Shown: positions 43,722 to 54,163, numbered from the stretch's first letter. The stretch is DNA of 64,000 nucleotides from Streptomyces sp. MP131-18 (GCF_001984575.1 NZ_LZNS01000001.1:3345881-3409880); one strand, 5' to 3'. Notes: a model not told the origin generated them from the sequence alone. Program-made: numbers and translations.

Positions 43722-44461
43722 CGTTAATCGCTCCTCAGAGCGGTCAGGCAGTAAAGGGGTCGGTCCCCTCCCTGTCCTTCCGCAGCTTAGTCCCGCAACG
43801 GGGGACCGCTCATTCCAACTGTCTGCTCCTGTCCCCGGCGTCGTGCCCCGAACAGGCGACAACAGTTCCAACCCCAGGGTGCGAGACGATGTTCCCGCAG
43901 GCCAAGCCCCGGCGCTCGGGGCGACTACGCCGATGGCGAACGCCCCTGACCGACACTCCCGGCCCCACTGTCACCGCCCCCCATCCATGAGTGACCCATC
44001 ATCTGTTAAGAACTGCCTACCCCTCCAGGCTGACACTCCATGCCGTACCAGCCACGGACATCCGCTACAGGCGAACGGGATCACGGTGCGCAGCGGGACG
44101 CAGACCACGCGTAACTCTTCCGTACGGAACCGGGTTGCTCACGGCATGACACTCACGATTCCGCGACCGCGACCACACGTCGCTCCGGGCGCGGGGCGCC
44201 TGCGCCCGCGCGCGAGAGGCGCGTGAGAACGAGGGGGCCGCCGGGGCGCGGGGGCGGGACCGCGGGCGAGGACCCGCGGGCCCGGAGCGGCTGCGCGCCG
44301 CCGCCGGGCACTCCTCGGGGGGCCGTCCGCCTGCACGACCCCCCGGACAGGGAGATGAACCGCCGCGGCGCCCGAGCTCGCCGGAGCCGGTACGGCCCGG
44401 CGGGCGCCGCCGCGACTGAGCGCCACCGGACACGGCCGGCCCGTGGCACCCGGTCGCTACT
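43722..44461. other. 740-bp region between lsr2 and clpC
   Basis: On the minus strand a TAAGCT -10-like box (43784-43789) lies 62 bases before the clpC start. It is flanked by an 8-bp inverted repeat, CGGTCCCC at 43761-43768 and GGGGACCG at 43801-43808. The rest shows no gene I can support: 44200-44450 is extremely GC-rich with weak inverted repeats, perhaps an lsr2 terminator. Confidence 0.5.
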
Positions 44462-44806
44462 TCAGACGCCGGCCTTCTCGTAGGCCTCGCGAATGTTGGC
44501 GGGAACACGGCCCCGGTCATTGACCTCGTATCCGTTTTCCTTCGCCCAGGCCCGAATTTTCGCCGTGTCCTGGCTACTGCTCCCGCCGCCCGTCGCGGCC
44601 GCGCGGGCCCGTCCCCTGGCGGCCCTGCCACCACCGGCACGGCGGCCGGCCTTGACATAGGGCTCCAGGGCGTTGCGGAGCTTGTCCGCGTTATCGGAGT
44701 TGAGGTCGATCTCGTAAGTCTTGCCGTCGAGCGCGAACGTAACGGTCTCGTCCGCCTCGCCACCGCTGAGGTCATCGAGGAGAAGGACCTGAACCTTCTG
44801 TGCCAC
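44462..44806 (-). CDS. lsr2: Lsr2 nucleoid-associated xenogeneic silencer
   Basis: A 114-residue H-NS-like protein. The N-terminal dimerisation part is AQKVQVLLLDDLSGGEADET. A basic Gly/Arg/Ala linker follows, and the C-terminal DNA-binding domain is IRAWAKENGYEVNDRGRVP, with the AT-hook-like RGR that inserts in the minor groove of AT-rich DNA. The GTG at 44806 (VAQKVQ) has GAGGAG seven bases upstream; it is preferred to 44821. Lsr2 silences horizontally acquired genes in actinomycetes. Confidence 0.96.
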   Translation of the reverse strand: MAQKVQVLLLDDLSGGEADETVTFALDGKTYEIDLNSDNADKLRNALEPYVKAGRRAGGGRAARGRARAAATGGGSSSQDTAKIRAWAKENGYEVNDRGRVPANIREAYEKAGV

Positions 44807-44824
44807 CGGGCTACTCCTCATTCA

Positions 44825-44960
44825 TCGTCGCTGAATACCAATGACTGTTGTACTGCGGATGTAATCAAACCGCCATTGCCGGAAAAACACAAACCCCGGA
44901 GCCTCTTTACTGTGCAAGCGATAAGACACGGTGGGACGTTTCGGACATAAGCACCACCTA
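44825..44960. promoter_or_regulatory. AT-rich region upstream of lsr2
   Basis: This stretch between argA and lsr2 is conspicuously richer in A and T than any flanking coding DNA and includes GATTACATCC-like and TGTTTTTCC-like segments on the lsr2 strand. It probably contains the lsr2 promoter, but I could not fix a single -10/-35 pair. Lsr2 binding to its own AT-rich promoter is a plausible autoregulation. Confidence 0.45.
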
Positions 44961-44969
44961 TCGCCTCAA

Positions 44970-45542
44970 TCAGAGATGCAGCAGCATCCGACTGTTACCC
45001 AAGGTGTTGGGCTTCACCCGTTCCAACCCCAGGAACTCGGCCACTCCCTCGTCATAGGAACGCAGCAGCTCACTGTAGACATCGCCATCCACCGGGGCGT
45101 CGCCGATCTCCCGGAAGCCGTGGCGGGCGAAGAACTCCACTTCGAAGGTCAGGCAGAAAATGCGCCGCACGCCGAGCCTGCGGGCCGTCAGCAGCAACTT
45201 CTCCAGCACCTGATGCCCCACCCCCCTGCCCTTCAGCAGCGGGTCCACCGCGAGCGTGCGCACCTCCGCCAGGTCTTCCCACATCACGTGCAGGGCCCCG
45301 CAGCCGACCACCTGCGCGTCGTGGTCCCGCTCGGCCACCCAGAACTCCTGAATGTCCTCGTAAAGCGTCACCGTCGCCTTGTCGAGCAGGATGCCGCCTC
45401 GCGAGTAGCCGTCGATCAGCCGGCGCACCGCCGGGACATCTGTAGTCCTGGCACGGCGGACAGTAACTTCGCTCGAGGTATCCGGCACAACCGCGAGGCT
45501 ATCGCTGCGTGCCTTCACCTTCGTCTTCGGGGGCGGGAGCAT
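44970..45542 (-). CDS. argA: Amino-acid N-acetyltransferase (short ArgA)
   Basis: A 190-residue GNAT that closely follows the mycobacterial short ArgA (Rv2747 type), which acetylates L-glutamine/glutamate for arginine synthesis. Shared blocks are VRRARTTDVPAVRRLIDGY, GCGALHVMWEDLAEVRTLAV, GRGVGHQVLEKLL, FEVEFFARHGFREIG and the C-terminal KPNTLGNSRMLLHL. The start is uncertain: ATG 45542 is chosen, ATG 45566 and GTG 45488 are alternatives. The 5' end overlaps the BlaI-like gene by 44 bp, suggesting coupling. Confidence 0.88.
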   Translation of the reverse strand: MLPPPKTKVKARSDSLAVVPDTSSEVTVRRARTTDVPAVRRLIDGYSRGGILLDKATVTLYEDIQEFWVAERDHDAQVVGCGALHVMWEDLAEVRTLAVDPLLKGRGVGHQVLEKLLLTARRLGVRRIFCLTFEVEFFARHGFREIGDAPVDGDVYSELLRSYDEGVAEFLGLERVKPNTLGNSRMLLHL

Positions 45543-45918
45543 CTGATCCGGGTACTCCCGACACATCCACCACCCGCAGCGCGTCGCGCAATGCCTCGGT
45601 CTGCCCGGCCGACATCATGCCGAAGAAAGCCACCAGCGCGGCGGCCGGGTTGTCGCTCTCCGACCACGCGTCATTCATCAATGCCGCCGAGTACGCAGCG
45701 CGAGTGGAGATCGCCTCATAGCGATAGGCCCGGCCCTCCTGCTCGCGCCGGACCCAGCCCTTCTGGTGCAGGTTGTCCAAGACGGTCATCACCGTCGTAT
45801 AGGCGATCGAACGCTCCCGCCGCAGATCTTCGAGAACTTCCCGCACCGTGACGGGCCGGTTCCACTCCCATACGCGGCTCATCACCGCGTCTTCCAGCTC
45901 TCCCAATGGTCGAGGCAC
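45499..45918 (-). CDS. BlaI/MecI/CopY family regulator
   Basis: A 139-residue winged-helix repressor. GELEDAVMSRVWEWNRPVTV and VLEDLRRERSIAYTTVMTVL are the family's helix-turn-helix, then GWVRREQEGRAYRYEAI, the wing. The C-terminal part would dimerise. No BlaR1-type protease gene lies next to it. The GTG at 45918 is set by a leaderless -10 box. The coupling to argA may be only positional. Confidence 0.9.
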   Translation of the reverse strand: MPRPLGELEDAVMSRVWEWNRPVTVREVLEDLRRERSIAYTTVMTVLDNLHQKGWVRREQEGRAYRYEAISTRAAYSAALMNDAWSESDNPAAALVAFFGMMSAGQTEALRDALRVVDVSGVPGSDAPAPEDEGEGTQR

Positions 45919-45925
45919 AGGATGA

Positions 45926-45931
45926 AGAATA
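45926..45931 (-). promoter_or_regulatory. -10 box of a leaderless promoter for the BlaI-like gene
   Basis: On the minus strand TATTCT is followed by seven bases and the GTG start at 45918. CTGTCC lies 18 bases upstream as a possible -35 box. Confidence 0.65.
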
Positions 45932-46127
45932 GCCCGGTGGCGACAAAACGGACAGGTCCGACGTATGCCCACCATACCCGCATGCGAGCGGGAGGGAACG
46001 TGAGGGGCCCCGGCGCGCGGAACGGCGCGAGACGGCCCGGAACGGCGCGTGGCGGCGCGGACGGGGCGTACCGGGGAAGAGGGGAGGGCGCCGCGGGGAG
46101 GCGGCGCCGGAACGCGAGGGAACGCCG

Positions 46128-46310
46128 TCAGGCGCGGCGTTCGGCGGGCTGCTCGCTCTCGCCCGCGGCCCGCGCGGCGAGCGCCGCGTCGACGGCGGCA
46201 TCCTCCTTGTACTTGTTGACGCCACCCTGGGTCCTGATGATCGTCACGATCAGCCAGGTGAAGCCGACGGCCATCACGGCCGGCGGAAAGAGTGCGGCGA
46301 CGTAGTCCAC
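46128..46310 (-). CDS. Small single-span membrane protein
   Basis: A 60-residue protein: one hydrophobic helix (residues 4-25, including PPAVMAVGFTWLIVTIIR) and a charged Ala/Glu-rich cytoplasmic tail. Start at GTG 46310 has AGGAGG about ten bases upstream. Function unknown; widespread in Streptomyces near coaX in my recollection. Confidence 0.75.
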   Translation of the reverse strand: MDYVAALFPPAVMAVGFTWLIVTIIRTQGGVNKYKEDAAVDAALAARAAGESEQPAERRA

Positions 46311-46355
46311 AGCGATCGGCCTCCTAGAACGCGCTCGGGCGAGCCGTTCCCCAGC

Positions 46356-46613
46356 CTACCGACCGCCTTGCGGGGAGTTTTCCCCACTCCTCCCGTCCTG
46401 CGCGTCCCCGCCCTCGTCACGCCGCGCGGGCGGCTGCCCCTGCTGCCCGGGCGGCGGGGCCTGGCGCTTGCGGTGCGGGGGGAAGACCTCCGCCGGGGTC
46501 GGCACGGGGCGGCCCGTGGCGGGCCGGCGCGGCTGCTGTTCAGCGTTCTCGTTCCCGTCACCGCCCGCGGTGCGGGCACCCCGGGGACCCTGGGAACCGT
46601 TCGACGTAACCAT
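46356..46613 (-). CDS. Small hydrophilic low-complexity protein
   Basis: An 85-residue, probably disordered protein rich in Gly, Pro, Gln and Arg (RPVPTPAEVFPPHRKRQAPP). No known domain. The ATG at 46613 is preceded by a well-placed TAATGT box, which supports that it is a real gene, but coding evidence is modest. Confidence 0.55.
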   Translation of the reverse strand: MVTSNGSQGPRGARTAGGDGNENAEQQPRRPATGRPVPTPAEVFPPHRKRQAPPPGQQGQPPARRDEGGDAQDGRSGENSPQGGR

Positions 46614-46619
46614 AAACCG

Positions 46620-46625
46620 ACATTA
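46620..46625 (-). promoter_or_regulatory. -10 box of a leaderless promoter, small hydrophilic protein
   Basis: On the minus strand TAATGT is followed by six bases (CGGTTT) and the ATG at 46613. Confidence 0.5.
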
Positions 46626-46690
46626 AGTGGTAAGCAGACAAACTGCCGCTATTCGTCGGCCAACGGCGTGTTTCCCCGGGTCGGGTGACG

Positions 46691-47488
46691 TCAGGAGCGC
46701 GACACGTTCCGCTCGTACACCAGCCGGAGGCCGACCAGGGTCAGCCACGGCTCGTGCTCGTCGATCACCGTCGACTCGCGCAGCACCATCGGCGCCAAGC
46801 CGCCCGTCGCGATCACCGTCACGTCGTCCGGGTCGTCCGCCAGCTCCCGCGACATGCGCTCCACCATGCCGTCCACCTGGCCGGCGAAGCCGTACAGGAT
46901 GCCGGACTGCATCGACTCCACCGTGTTCTTCCCGATCACGTGCCGCGGCCTGGCCAGCTCCACCTTCCGCAGCTGCGCGCCGCGCAGGCCCAGGGCCTCC
47001 ACCGAGATCTCGATGCCCGGCGCGATCGCCCCGCCCGCGTACTCCCCGCGCGCCGAGACCGCGTCGTACGTGGTGGCCGTGCCGAAGTCGACGACGATGC
47101 ACGGGCCGCCGTACAGCTCGACGGCGGCCACCGCGTTGATGATCCGGTCCGCGCCGACCTCCTTCGGGTTGTCCGTGAGGATCGGCACGCCCGTTTTGAC
47201 GCCCGGCTCGACCAGCACCGCCGGAATGTCCCCGTAGTAGCGCCGCGTCACCTCCCGCAGCTCGTGCAGCACGGAGGGCACGGTGGAACAGATAGCGATG
47301 CCGTCGATGCCGTCGCCCAGCTCGTCGCCGAGCAGCGGATGCATCCCCATCAGGCCCTGGAGCAGCACCGCGAGCTCGTCGGCAGTGCGCCGGGCATCGG
47401 TGGAGATGCGCCAGTGCTCCACGATCTCCTCGCCGTCGAACAGGCCGAGGACAGTGTGCGTGTTGCCGACGTCGATAGTGAGCAGCAT
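46691..47488 (-). CDS. coaX: Type III pantothenate kinase
   Basis: A 265-residue ASKHA kinase that phosphorylates pantothenate, the first step of CoA synthesis. Motifs: DVGNTHTVLGLFDG (phosphate-1), VGADRIINAVAAVELY, and VVDFGTATTYDAV. It is the last gene of the cofactor operon, with its ATG two bases after the nadC stop. Confidence 0.96.
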   Translation of the reverse strand: MLLTIDVGNTHTVLGLFDGEEIVEHWRISTDARRTADELAVLLQGLMGMHPLLGDELGDGIDGIAICSTVPSVLHELREVTRRYYGDIPAVLVEPGVKTGVPILTDNPKEVGADRIINAVAAVELYGGPCIVVDFGTATTYDAVSARGEYAGGAIAPGIEISVEALGLRGAQLRKVELARPRHVIGKNTVESMQSGILYGFAGQVDGMVERMSRELADDPDDVTVIATGGLAPMVLRESTVIDEHEPWLTLVGLRLVYERNVSRS

Positions 47489-47490
47489 GG

Positions 47491-48537
47491 TCAGTCGCGC
47501 CTCTCGGGGCGGAGGTCGAGCCCGATGTCCAGGATCGGGGCGGAGTGGGTGAGCGCACCGACCGCCACGTAGTCGACGCCCGCGTCCGCGTAGGCGCGCG
47601 CGGTGTCGAGGCCGAGGCGGCCGGAGGACTCCAGGGCTGCGCGGCCCGCGACGAGCGCCACGGCCTCCGCGGTGGCCTCGGGCGTGAAGTTGTCCAGCAG
47701 GATCAGGTCGGCGCCCTCGGCGAGCACGGGCTCGATCTGGTCGAGGTGGTCGACCTCGACCTCGACCGGCACGCCGGGGAATTCCTCGCGGACCTTGCGG
47801 AACGCCTCCGCTACGCCGCCCGCGGCGATCACGTGGTTGTCCTTGATGAGCGCGGCGTCGGACAGGGACATGCGGTGGTTGACGCCCCCGCCGCAGCGCA
47901 CGGCGTACTTCTCCAGGGACCGCAGACCCGGCGTCGTCTTACGGGTGTCGCGGACCCTGGTCGAGGTGCCGGCGAGGGCGTCCGCCCAGGCCGCGGTGGC
48001 GGTGGCGATCCCGGAGAGGCGGCACAGCAGGTTCAGCGCGCTGCGCTCGCCGGTGAGCAGGTCCCGGGTGCGGGTGGTCACGGAGAGCAGCACCTGGCCC
48101 GGCGCGACGCGGTCGCCGTCCGCGACGTGCCGTTCCACCTCGAACTCGTCGGTGCACACGATCGACAGCACCGCCTCGGCGACGTGCAGCCCCGCCACCG
48201 TCCCCGCCTGCCTGGCGACGAAGTCCCCGGTGGCCACCGCCTCCTCGGGAACGGTCGCCACGGTCGTGACGTCCACCCCGTTGTCCAGGTCCTCCTCGAC
48301 CGCCAGATGCGCCACGTCCTCGACGTGCACCGGGTCGAGGCCGCCGGCCGTGAGCAGGTCGGCCAGGTCCGGGTCGAGCCCGCACTCCAGCGGGTCGTGC
48401 GCCGCGGCCTCGTCCCCGGCGCCGCAGCCGCAGCCCGCGCCGCAGCCGCCGGCCGCCGGTTCTTCGCCGGGCCGCGCACCGAGCGGCAGCAGGGTCAGCT
48501 CAACGGGCCTGGCGGGAGGGGTGTCGGGGCTGGTCAC
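47491..48537 (-). CDS. nadC: Nicotinate-nucleotide pyrophosphorylase (carboxylating)
   Basis: A 348-residue quinolinate phosphoribosyltransferase. The core has EEDLDNGVDVTT, RKTTPGLRSLEKYAVRCGGG (active-site Arg/Lys/His) and IKDNHV. The N-terminal extension of about 50 residues is unusual: it holds a Cys cluster GGCGAGCGCGAG and DPLECGL, absent from E. coli NadC. The GTG start overlaps the nadB stop (GTGA). Confidence 0.95.
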   Translation of the reverse strand: MTSPDTPPARPVELTLLPLGARPGEEPAAGGCGAGCGCGAGDEAAAHDPLECGLDPDLADLLTAGGLDPVHVEDVAHLAVEEDLDNGVDVTTVATVPEEAVATGDFVARQAGTVAGLHVAEAVLSIVCTDEFEVERHVADGDRVAPGQVLLSVTTRTRDLLTGERSALNLLCRLSGIATATAAWADALAGTSTRVRDTRKTTPGLRSLEKYAVRCGGGVNHRMSLSDAALIKDNHVIAAGGVAEAFRKVREEFPGVPVEVEVDHLDQIEPVLAEGADLILLDNFTPEATAEAVALVAGRAALESSGRLGLDTARAYADAGVDYVAVGALTHSAPILDIGLDLRPERRD

Positions 48538-50300
48538 GGCTCGTGGGTCTCCAATTTCGCTGCTCCGTCCGCGCGGCGCGGTGCGGAGGTTGGTGGGTCC
48601 TGCGCGGCCGACAGGGCGCGGGTGGCAGGGAACGCGGTCGTGCCGGTGGGGTGAACGGCGAGGGCCGAGCCCTCGGCGGCCGGGGCCAGCGTGGCGACGA
48701 GGTGGCGCCGCCAGTGGGCATCGTCCCGCTCCGGGTGGTCCTCGCGCCAGTGACAGCCGCGGGTCTCGGGGCGCAGCGCGGCCACGGCGACCAGGACCCG
48801 GGCCACCAGGTGCAGGTTAGCCGTCTCCCAGGTGTCCGTGCCCGGCTCGGCCGGCTTCCTGTCGACGTCCGCCGCGAGCCGGTCGAGATCTGCCGCCGCG
48901 GCGGCGAGACCCGCCGCGGAACGCAGCACCCCGGCGCCCGCGGTCATCGCGCGCTGGATCGCCGTCCTGGCCGCGGTGGGCAGCAGCCCGGGCCCGCCGG
49001 GCGGCGGCGCGGGAACGGGCGGGCCCGCGGCCGGCCGGTCCGCCGCGACGGCCGCGGCGATGCGTTCGGCGAAGACCAGGCCCTCCAGCAGGGAGTTGGA
49101 GGCCAGGCGGTTCGCGCCGTGCACCCCGGTGCAGGCCGTCTCGCCGCAGGCGTAGAGGCCGGGCACCGTGGTGCGGCCCGCCAGGTCGGTGCGGACGCCG
49201 CCTGAGGCGTAGTGGGCGGCGGGCGCCACCGGCACCGGCGCGGTCACCGGGTCGATGCCGTGGGCGCGGCAGGCGGCCAGGATCGTGGGGAAGCGGCGCT
49301 GCCACATCGCGGCGCCGAAGTGCCGGGCGTCCAGGTACATGTGGTCCGTGCCCTGCTCGCGCATGCGGCGCGTGAGGGCCTTGGCGACGACGTCGCGGGG
49401 CGCAAGCTCGGCCAGCTCGTGCTGTCCGGCCATGAAACGGACGCCGGCGCCGTCGACCAGGTGCGCCCCCTCGCCGCGGACCGCCTCGGATATCAGCGGC
49501 TGCCGGCCCTCGGCCCCCGGGCCGAGGAACAGCACCGTGGGGTGGAACTGCACGAACTCCAGGTCGGAGACCTCCGCGCCCGCGCGCAGCGCGAGCGCCA
49601 CCCCGTCGCCGGTCGAGACCGCCGGGTTGGTGGTGGCGGAGAACACCTGCCCCATACCGCCGGTGGCCAGCACCACGGCCGGGGCGTGCACGGCGCCCAC
49701 GCCGTCCTGCCGCCCCTCCCCCATCACGTGCAGGGTGACCCCGGCCGTCCGGCCCGCGGCGTCCTTCAGCAGGTCGAGGGCCAGCGCGTTCTCGACGGTG
49801 TCGATGCCCGCCCGCCGGACCGCGGCCACCAGAGCCCGCGAGATCTCCGCGCCGGTGGCGTCGCCCCCGGCGTGCGCGATGCGGCGCCGGTGGTGGCCGC
49901 CCTCCCGGGTCAGGGAGATCCGGCCGTCGGCCTCCTCGTCGAACCGCGCGCCCAGGGCGATGAGCCGGCGCACCGCGTCCGGCCCCTCGGACACCAGCGC
50001 GCCGACCGCGGTCTCGTCGCACAGCCCGGCACCCGCCACGAGCGTGTCCCGCAGGTGCTGGGCCGGGCTGTCGCCCTCGCCGAGGGCGGCGGCGATGCCG
50101 CCCTGCGCCCAGCGCGTGGAGCCGTCGTCGAGGCGGGCCTTGGTGACGATCACGGTACGCAGGCCCGCGGCGGCGCAGCGCAGCGCGGCGGTGAGCCCGG
50201 CGACGCCCGAACCGACGACGACCACGTCGGCGCCGATCGCCCAGCCGGGCGCGGGGGCGGGCAGCGCGGCGGGCAGGGGTATGCCCGCGCGGACGGTCAT
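48534..50300 (-). CDS. nadB: L-aspartate oxidase
   Basis: A 588-residue FAD enzyme that oxidises L-aspartate to iminoaspartate in NAD synthesis. FAD-binding [53 protein letters not shown]; catalytic-region [14 protein letters not shown] and [23 protein letters not shown] 50300 overlaps the panC stop (ATGA). nadA is not in the window. Confidence 0.96.
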   Translation of the reverse strand: MTVRAGIPLPAALPAPAPGWAIGADVVVVGSGVAGLTAALRCAAAGLRTVIVTKARLDDGSTRWAQGGIAAALGEGDSPAQHLRDTLVAGAGLCDETAVGALVSEGPDAVRRLIALGARFDEEADGRISLTREGGHHRRRIAHAGGDATGAEISRALVAAVRRAGIDTVENALALDLLKDAAGRTAGVTLHVMGEGRQDGVGAVHAPAVVLATGGMGQVFSATTNPAVSTGDGVALALRAGAEVSDLEFVQFHPTVLFLGPGAEGRQPLISEAVRGEGAHLVDGAGVRFMAGQHELAELAPRDVVAKALTRRMREQGTDHMYLDARHFGAAMWQRRFPTILAACRAHGIDPVTAPVPVAPAAHYASGGVRTDLAGRTTVPGLYACGETACTGVHGANRLASNSLLEGLVFAERIAAAVAADRPAAGPPVPAPPPGGPGLLPTAARTAIQRAMTAGAGVLRSAAGLAAAAADLDRLAADVDRKPAEPGTDTWETANLHLVARVLVAVAALRPETRGCHWREDHPERDDAHWRRHLVATLAPAAEGSALAVHPTGTTAFPATRALSAAQDPPTSAPRRADGAAKLETHEP

Positions 50301-51160
50301 GCGTTCCCGCCCAGGCCGAGGCGGACATTGTCGATGAGCCGGGTGGTGCCCACCCGGGCGGCCACCGCCATGATCGCCTCGCCGCGGTAGCCGTCCGGCA
50401 CCTCGGTCAGGTCCGCCGGGTCGAGCAGGGCCAGGTAGTCGAGGGCCAGCGGCGGGTCGAGCGCCGCGGCGGCGTCGAGAACGCCCCGGGCCGCGGCGCG
50501 CGCCGCCGCGGGCGCGCGGTGCCCGCGCGCCGCGAACAGCGCGCCCGACAGCGCGAGCGCCGTGGTGCGCTCCGCCGGGGAGAGGTACCGGTTGCGGCTG
50601 GAGAGGGCCAGGCCGTCGGGCTCGCGGACGGTGGCGACGGGCACGATCTCCACGGGAAAGTCGAGATCGCGCACCATGCGGCGGATGAGCGCGAGCTGCT
50701 GCGCGTCCTTCTCGCCGAACAGCGCGTAATCCGGCCGGGTGAGGTGCAGCAGCTTGGCGACGACGGTCAGCATGCCGTCGAAGTGGCCGGGGCGGGAGGC
50801 GCCCTCCAGGCGCTCGCCCAGGGGCCCCGCCGCGACGCGGATCAGGGGCCGGCCCGCCGGGTACATCACGTCGTCCGCGGGCGCGAAGACGAGGTCGGCG
50901 CCGGCGGCCCCGGCGAGCTTCACATCGGCGTCGAGGGTCCGCGGGTAGCGGTCGAAGTCCTCGCCCGCACCGAACTGCAGCGGGTTCACGTACACGGTGA
51001 CGACGATCTGCCCGTCCGGCCCGACCCGCTCGCGCGCGGCGTGGATGTTCGCCGCGTGGCCCTCGTGCAGGGCGCCCAGCGTCATCACGACGGCGCGCGG
51101 CGCGCCGGGGCGGTACCGGGCGTGCAGGTCCTCGGCGCGGTGCGCCACGGCTATGGTCAT
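50297..51160 (-). CDS. panC: Pantothenate synthetase
   Basis: A 287-residue ligase joining pantoate and beta-alanine. Motifs are [11 protein letters not shown] (HIGH-like), [51 protein letters not shown] and [12 protein letters not shown]. It is coupled at both ends: its ATG overlaps the stop of the Rossmann-like gene, and its stop overlaps nadB's start. Confidence 0.97.
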   Translation of the reverse strand: MTIAVAHRAEDLHARYRPGAPRAVVMTLGALHEGHAANIHAARERVGPDGQIVVTVYVNPLQFGAGEDFDRYPRTLDADVKLAGAAGADLVFAPADDVMYPAGRPLIRVAAGPLGERLEGASRPGHFDGMLTVVAKLLHLTRPDYALFGEKDAQQLALIRRMVRDLDFPVEIVPVATVREPDGLALSSRNRYLSPAERTTALALSGALFAARGHRAPAAARAAARGVLDAAAALDPPLALDYLALLDPADLTEVPDGYRGEAIMAVAARVGTTRLIDNVRLGLGGNA

Positions 51161-52116
51161 CGTTCTCCTCCGTCGTCCGTGCCCGCGGCGCTCCCGCCCG
51201 CGGCACCGTCCGCCAGCACCCCGAGCAGCGCCTCGGCCAGCTCCGGCTTCAGCAGGCCGCGGTCCAGGGCGCGGTCCGCGGTCGTGCGGGCCATCGCGAG
51301 GTAGCCGGCCAGCGCCTGCGGGGCGTGGGCGCGCAGCTCGGCGACGTGGGCGGCGACCGTTCCCGCGTCCCCGCGGGCGACCGGGCCGGTCAGGGCGGCG
51401 TCACCGGAACGCAGCGCATTGTCGAGCGCCGCGCCGAGCAGCGGCCCGAGCATGCGGTCGGGCGCGGAGACGCCCGCGGTGCGCAGCAGCTCAAGGGCCT
51501 GCGCGACGAGCGTGACCAGGTGGTTGGCGCCGAGGGCGAGCGCCGCGTGGTACAGCGGGCGGGCCCCCTCCTCGATCCACTCCGGCTCGCCGCCCATCTC
51601 GATGACCAGCGCCTCGGCGGCCAGCCGCAGCTCGGCGGGCGCGGTGACGCCGAACGAGCAGCCCGCGAGCCGCTGCACGTCGACCGGGGTGCCGGTGAAC
51701 GTCATCGCGGGGTGCAGCGCGAGCGGCAGCCCGCCGGCGCGCAGCGCGGGGGCCAGGACGCCCGCACCGTACCGGCCGGAACAGTGCACGAGCAGCTGGC
51801 CGGGGCGCACCGCGCCGGTCTCGGCCAGGCCGGCGACCAGCGCGGGCAGCGCGTCGTCGGGAACGGTCAGCAGCACCAGGTCCGCGCGGGCCAGTACCTC
51901 GTCGGGGGCGACCAGCGGCACCCCGGGCAGCAGCGCCTCGGCGCGGCGGCGGGAGGCATCGGAGACGCCGGAGGCGGCCACCGGGCGGTGCCCGGCCAGG
52001 CTCAGCGCGGCCGCGAGCGCGGGGCCGACCCGGCCGGCGCCCACGACGCCGACCCGCAGGCGGGCGGGGCGGTCGCGCGCCTCGGTGCCCCTGGAGGAGT
52101 TGGCGGCGGCGTTCAC
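51157..52116 (-). CDS. Rossmann-like DUF2520 protein, putative ketopantoate reductase (PanG-like)
   Basis: A 319-residue protein with [19 protein letters not shown], a dinucleotide-binding motif, then [12 protein letters not shown], and the DUF2520 region with [11 protein letters not shown] and [10 protein letters not shown]. Proteins of this class (COG5495/DUF2520) have been named PanG, an alternative ketopantoate reductase. Position directly before panC fits that role well. The GTG at 52116 has GAGG upstream; a possible TAAGCT -10 box lies at 52178-52183. Confidence 0.85.
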   Translation of the reverse strand: MNAAANSSRGTEARDRPARLRVGVVGAGRVGPALAAALSLAGHRPVAASGVSDASRRRAEALLPGVPLVAPDEVLARADLVLLTVPDDALPALVAGLAETGAVRPGQLLVHCSGRYGAGVLAPALRAGGLPLALHPAMTFTGTPVDVQRLAGCSFGVTAPAELRLAAEALVIEMGGEPEWIEEGARPLYHAALALGANHLVTLVAQALELLRTAGVSAPDRMLGPLLGAALDNALRSGDAALTGPVARGDAGTVAAHVAELRAHAPQALAGYLAMARTTADRALDRGLLKPELAEALLGVLADGAAGGSAAGTDDGGER

Positions 52117-52177
52117 GGCGGGAGGGCCTCTTTCTTCGCGCGTTCCGGTCCCCGTACTCGGTACCGGACGTCGGTCC

Positions 52178-52183
52178 AGCTTA
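52178..52183 (-). promoter_or_regulatory. Possible -10 box of the cofactor operon
   Basis: On the minus strand TAAGCT lies 61 bases before the GTG of the PanG-like gene. It is the only clear -10-like sequence before the five coupled genes. Confidence 0.4.
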
Positions 52184-52223
52184 AGGCCGCCCGCCACGGC
52201 CCGCGGGCCCCTCCCGCCCGGCG

Positions 52224-52901
<678 letters not shown>

Positions 52902-52948
52902 GGTCGTTCCCCCTTCGTGTCCTTCGCGCTTCGTGTCCTTCGCACCGG

Positions 52949-54163
52949 TCATTCGACGCCCGTCAGCGGCAGCGTGGCGCTGATCCGGAAGCCGCCGCCC
53001 GGCCGCGGCCCCGCCACCAGCACGCCGCCGACCATACCCACCCGCTCCCGCATGCCGATCAGCCCGTGCCCGAGCCCGTCGAGGCCGCGCTCCTCGTACA
53101 GCTCGCGCTGCGCGCCGCGCCCGTCGTCCTCCGCCAGGACGGTCAGCGCGTCAGGACCGTACGCCAGCCTGACGGTCGCGCCGACGTCCGGGCCGCCGTG
53201 CTTGCGCGAATTGGTCAGCGCCTCCTGCACGATGCGGTACGCGGTCAGCTCGACGCCGCTCGGCAGGGGCCGCGGGGTGCCCTCTATGCGGAAGTCCACC
53301 GGCAGCCCGCTGTCCCTGACCTGGTCGACCAGGTCGGCCAGCTGCTCCACGCCGGGCTGGGGCACGTAGTCCTGTGCCGTGCCCTCGCCCGTCTCGCTGC
53401 GCAGCACCCCCAGCAGGCGCCGCATCTCGGTCAGCGCCTGGCGGCCGGTGCCGGAAATCGTCTGGAGCGCGTTGCGCGTCTGGTCGGGCGCGGTGTCCAG
53501 CACGTAGGCGGCGCCGTCGGCCTGCACGACCATCACCGACACGTTGTGTGCGACGACGTCGTGCAGCTCGCGGGCTATGCGCGCCCGCTCGGCGGCCACC
53601 GCAATGCGCGCCTGCGTCTCGCGCTCCATCTCCAGGCGGTGCGCCCGCTGCTCCAGCTCGGCCCAGTAGGCGCGGCGGGTGCGCAGGGAATCGCCGAGCA
53701 CCCAGGCCAGGCAGAACGCGATGGTGAGGAAGACGATACTGACGACCGTCTCGGCCGCGGACTGCCCCTCCGTCTCGTTGGGCCAGCGCAGGGAGGACAG
53801 GGTGGGGGCACCGAGCGACATACCGAGCGCCAGCCACGAGGGGCCGCGCGACGGGCGGGAGGCGACGGTGAAGATGATGACGAGGAACGCGAAGTTGGCC
53901 GGGAGCGGCGGGACGTCCGCCGCCAGCTGGTACAGGCCGGTGCCGATGGCGAGGACGAGCATGTGCTCCGGCTTGCGGCGGCGCAGGGTCACGACCACGG
54001 CGAGCAGCACGGCCGCGAACATGCCGCGCCACTCCGGCCGGTGGTACCCGCCATTCTGCTCGCCCAGGGCGATCGCCATGAAGGAGACGAGCAGCAGTAC
54101 GAACGCCCAGGAGCCGTCGACCCAGGTCGGGTGACGGCGCAGGAAGTCGTAAAGCCGGTTCAC
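52949..54163 (-). CDS. Two-component sensor histidine kinase (HisKA_3 type)
   Basis: A 404-residue kinase with four to five N-terminal helices (within residues 18-160). The dimerisation/phospho-acceptor block is [20 protein letters not shown] (His201), and the C-terminal HATPase has [18 protein letters not shown] and [14 protein letters not shown]. It pairs with the NarL-type regulator downstream. GTG 54163 is placed by a leaderless -10 box; a TTG at 54202 gives a longer frame but is unlikely. Confidence 0.93.
   Translation of the reverse strand: MNRLYDFLRRHPTWVDGSWAFVLLLVSFMAIALGEQNGGYHRPEWRGMFAAVLLAVVVTLRRRKPEHMLVLAIGTGLYQLAADVPPLPANFAFLVIIFTVASRPSRGPSWLALGMSLGAPTLSSLRWPNETEGQSAAETVVSIVFLTIAFCLAWVLGDSLRTRRAYWAELEQRAHRLEMERETQARIAVAAERARIARELHDVVAHNVSVMVVQADGAAYVLDTAPDQTRNALQTISGTGRQALTEMRRLLGVLRSETGEGTAQDYVPQPGVEQLADLVDQVRDSGLPVDFRIEGTPRPLPSGVELTAYRIVQEALTNSRKHGGPDVGATVRLAYGPDALTVLAEDDGRGAQRELYEERGLDGLGHGLIGMRERVGMVGGVLVAGPRPGGGFRISATLPLTGVE

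Noticed and set aside
41199..43727. Very long plus-strand open frame antisense to clpC
   Set aside because: It mirrors clpC codons and is rich in His, Leu and Asp-Val patterns produced by reading the complement. ClpC is unmistakable.
43925..43942. A partial GTTCGC ... GCG match resembling a ClgR box upstream of clpC
   Set aside because: The spacing is one base short of the consensus as I remember it, and the second half matches in only four of six positions. It also lies about 200 bp from the start codon.
44065..44142. A 25-codon GTG reading frame on the minus strand between lsr2 and clpC
   Set aside because: It has no Shine-Dalgarno sequence or TANNNT box, and its composition is not clearly coding. 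It might be a leader peptide but cannot be supported.
45499..45918. BlaI-like regulator as the control gene of a beta-lactam resistance locus
   Set aside because: No blaR1 protease or beta-lactamase gene is nearby, and the family also controls respiration and copper genes in actinobacteria.
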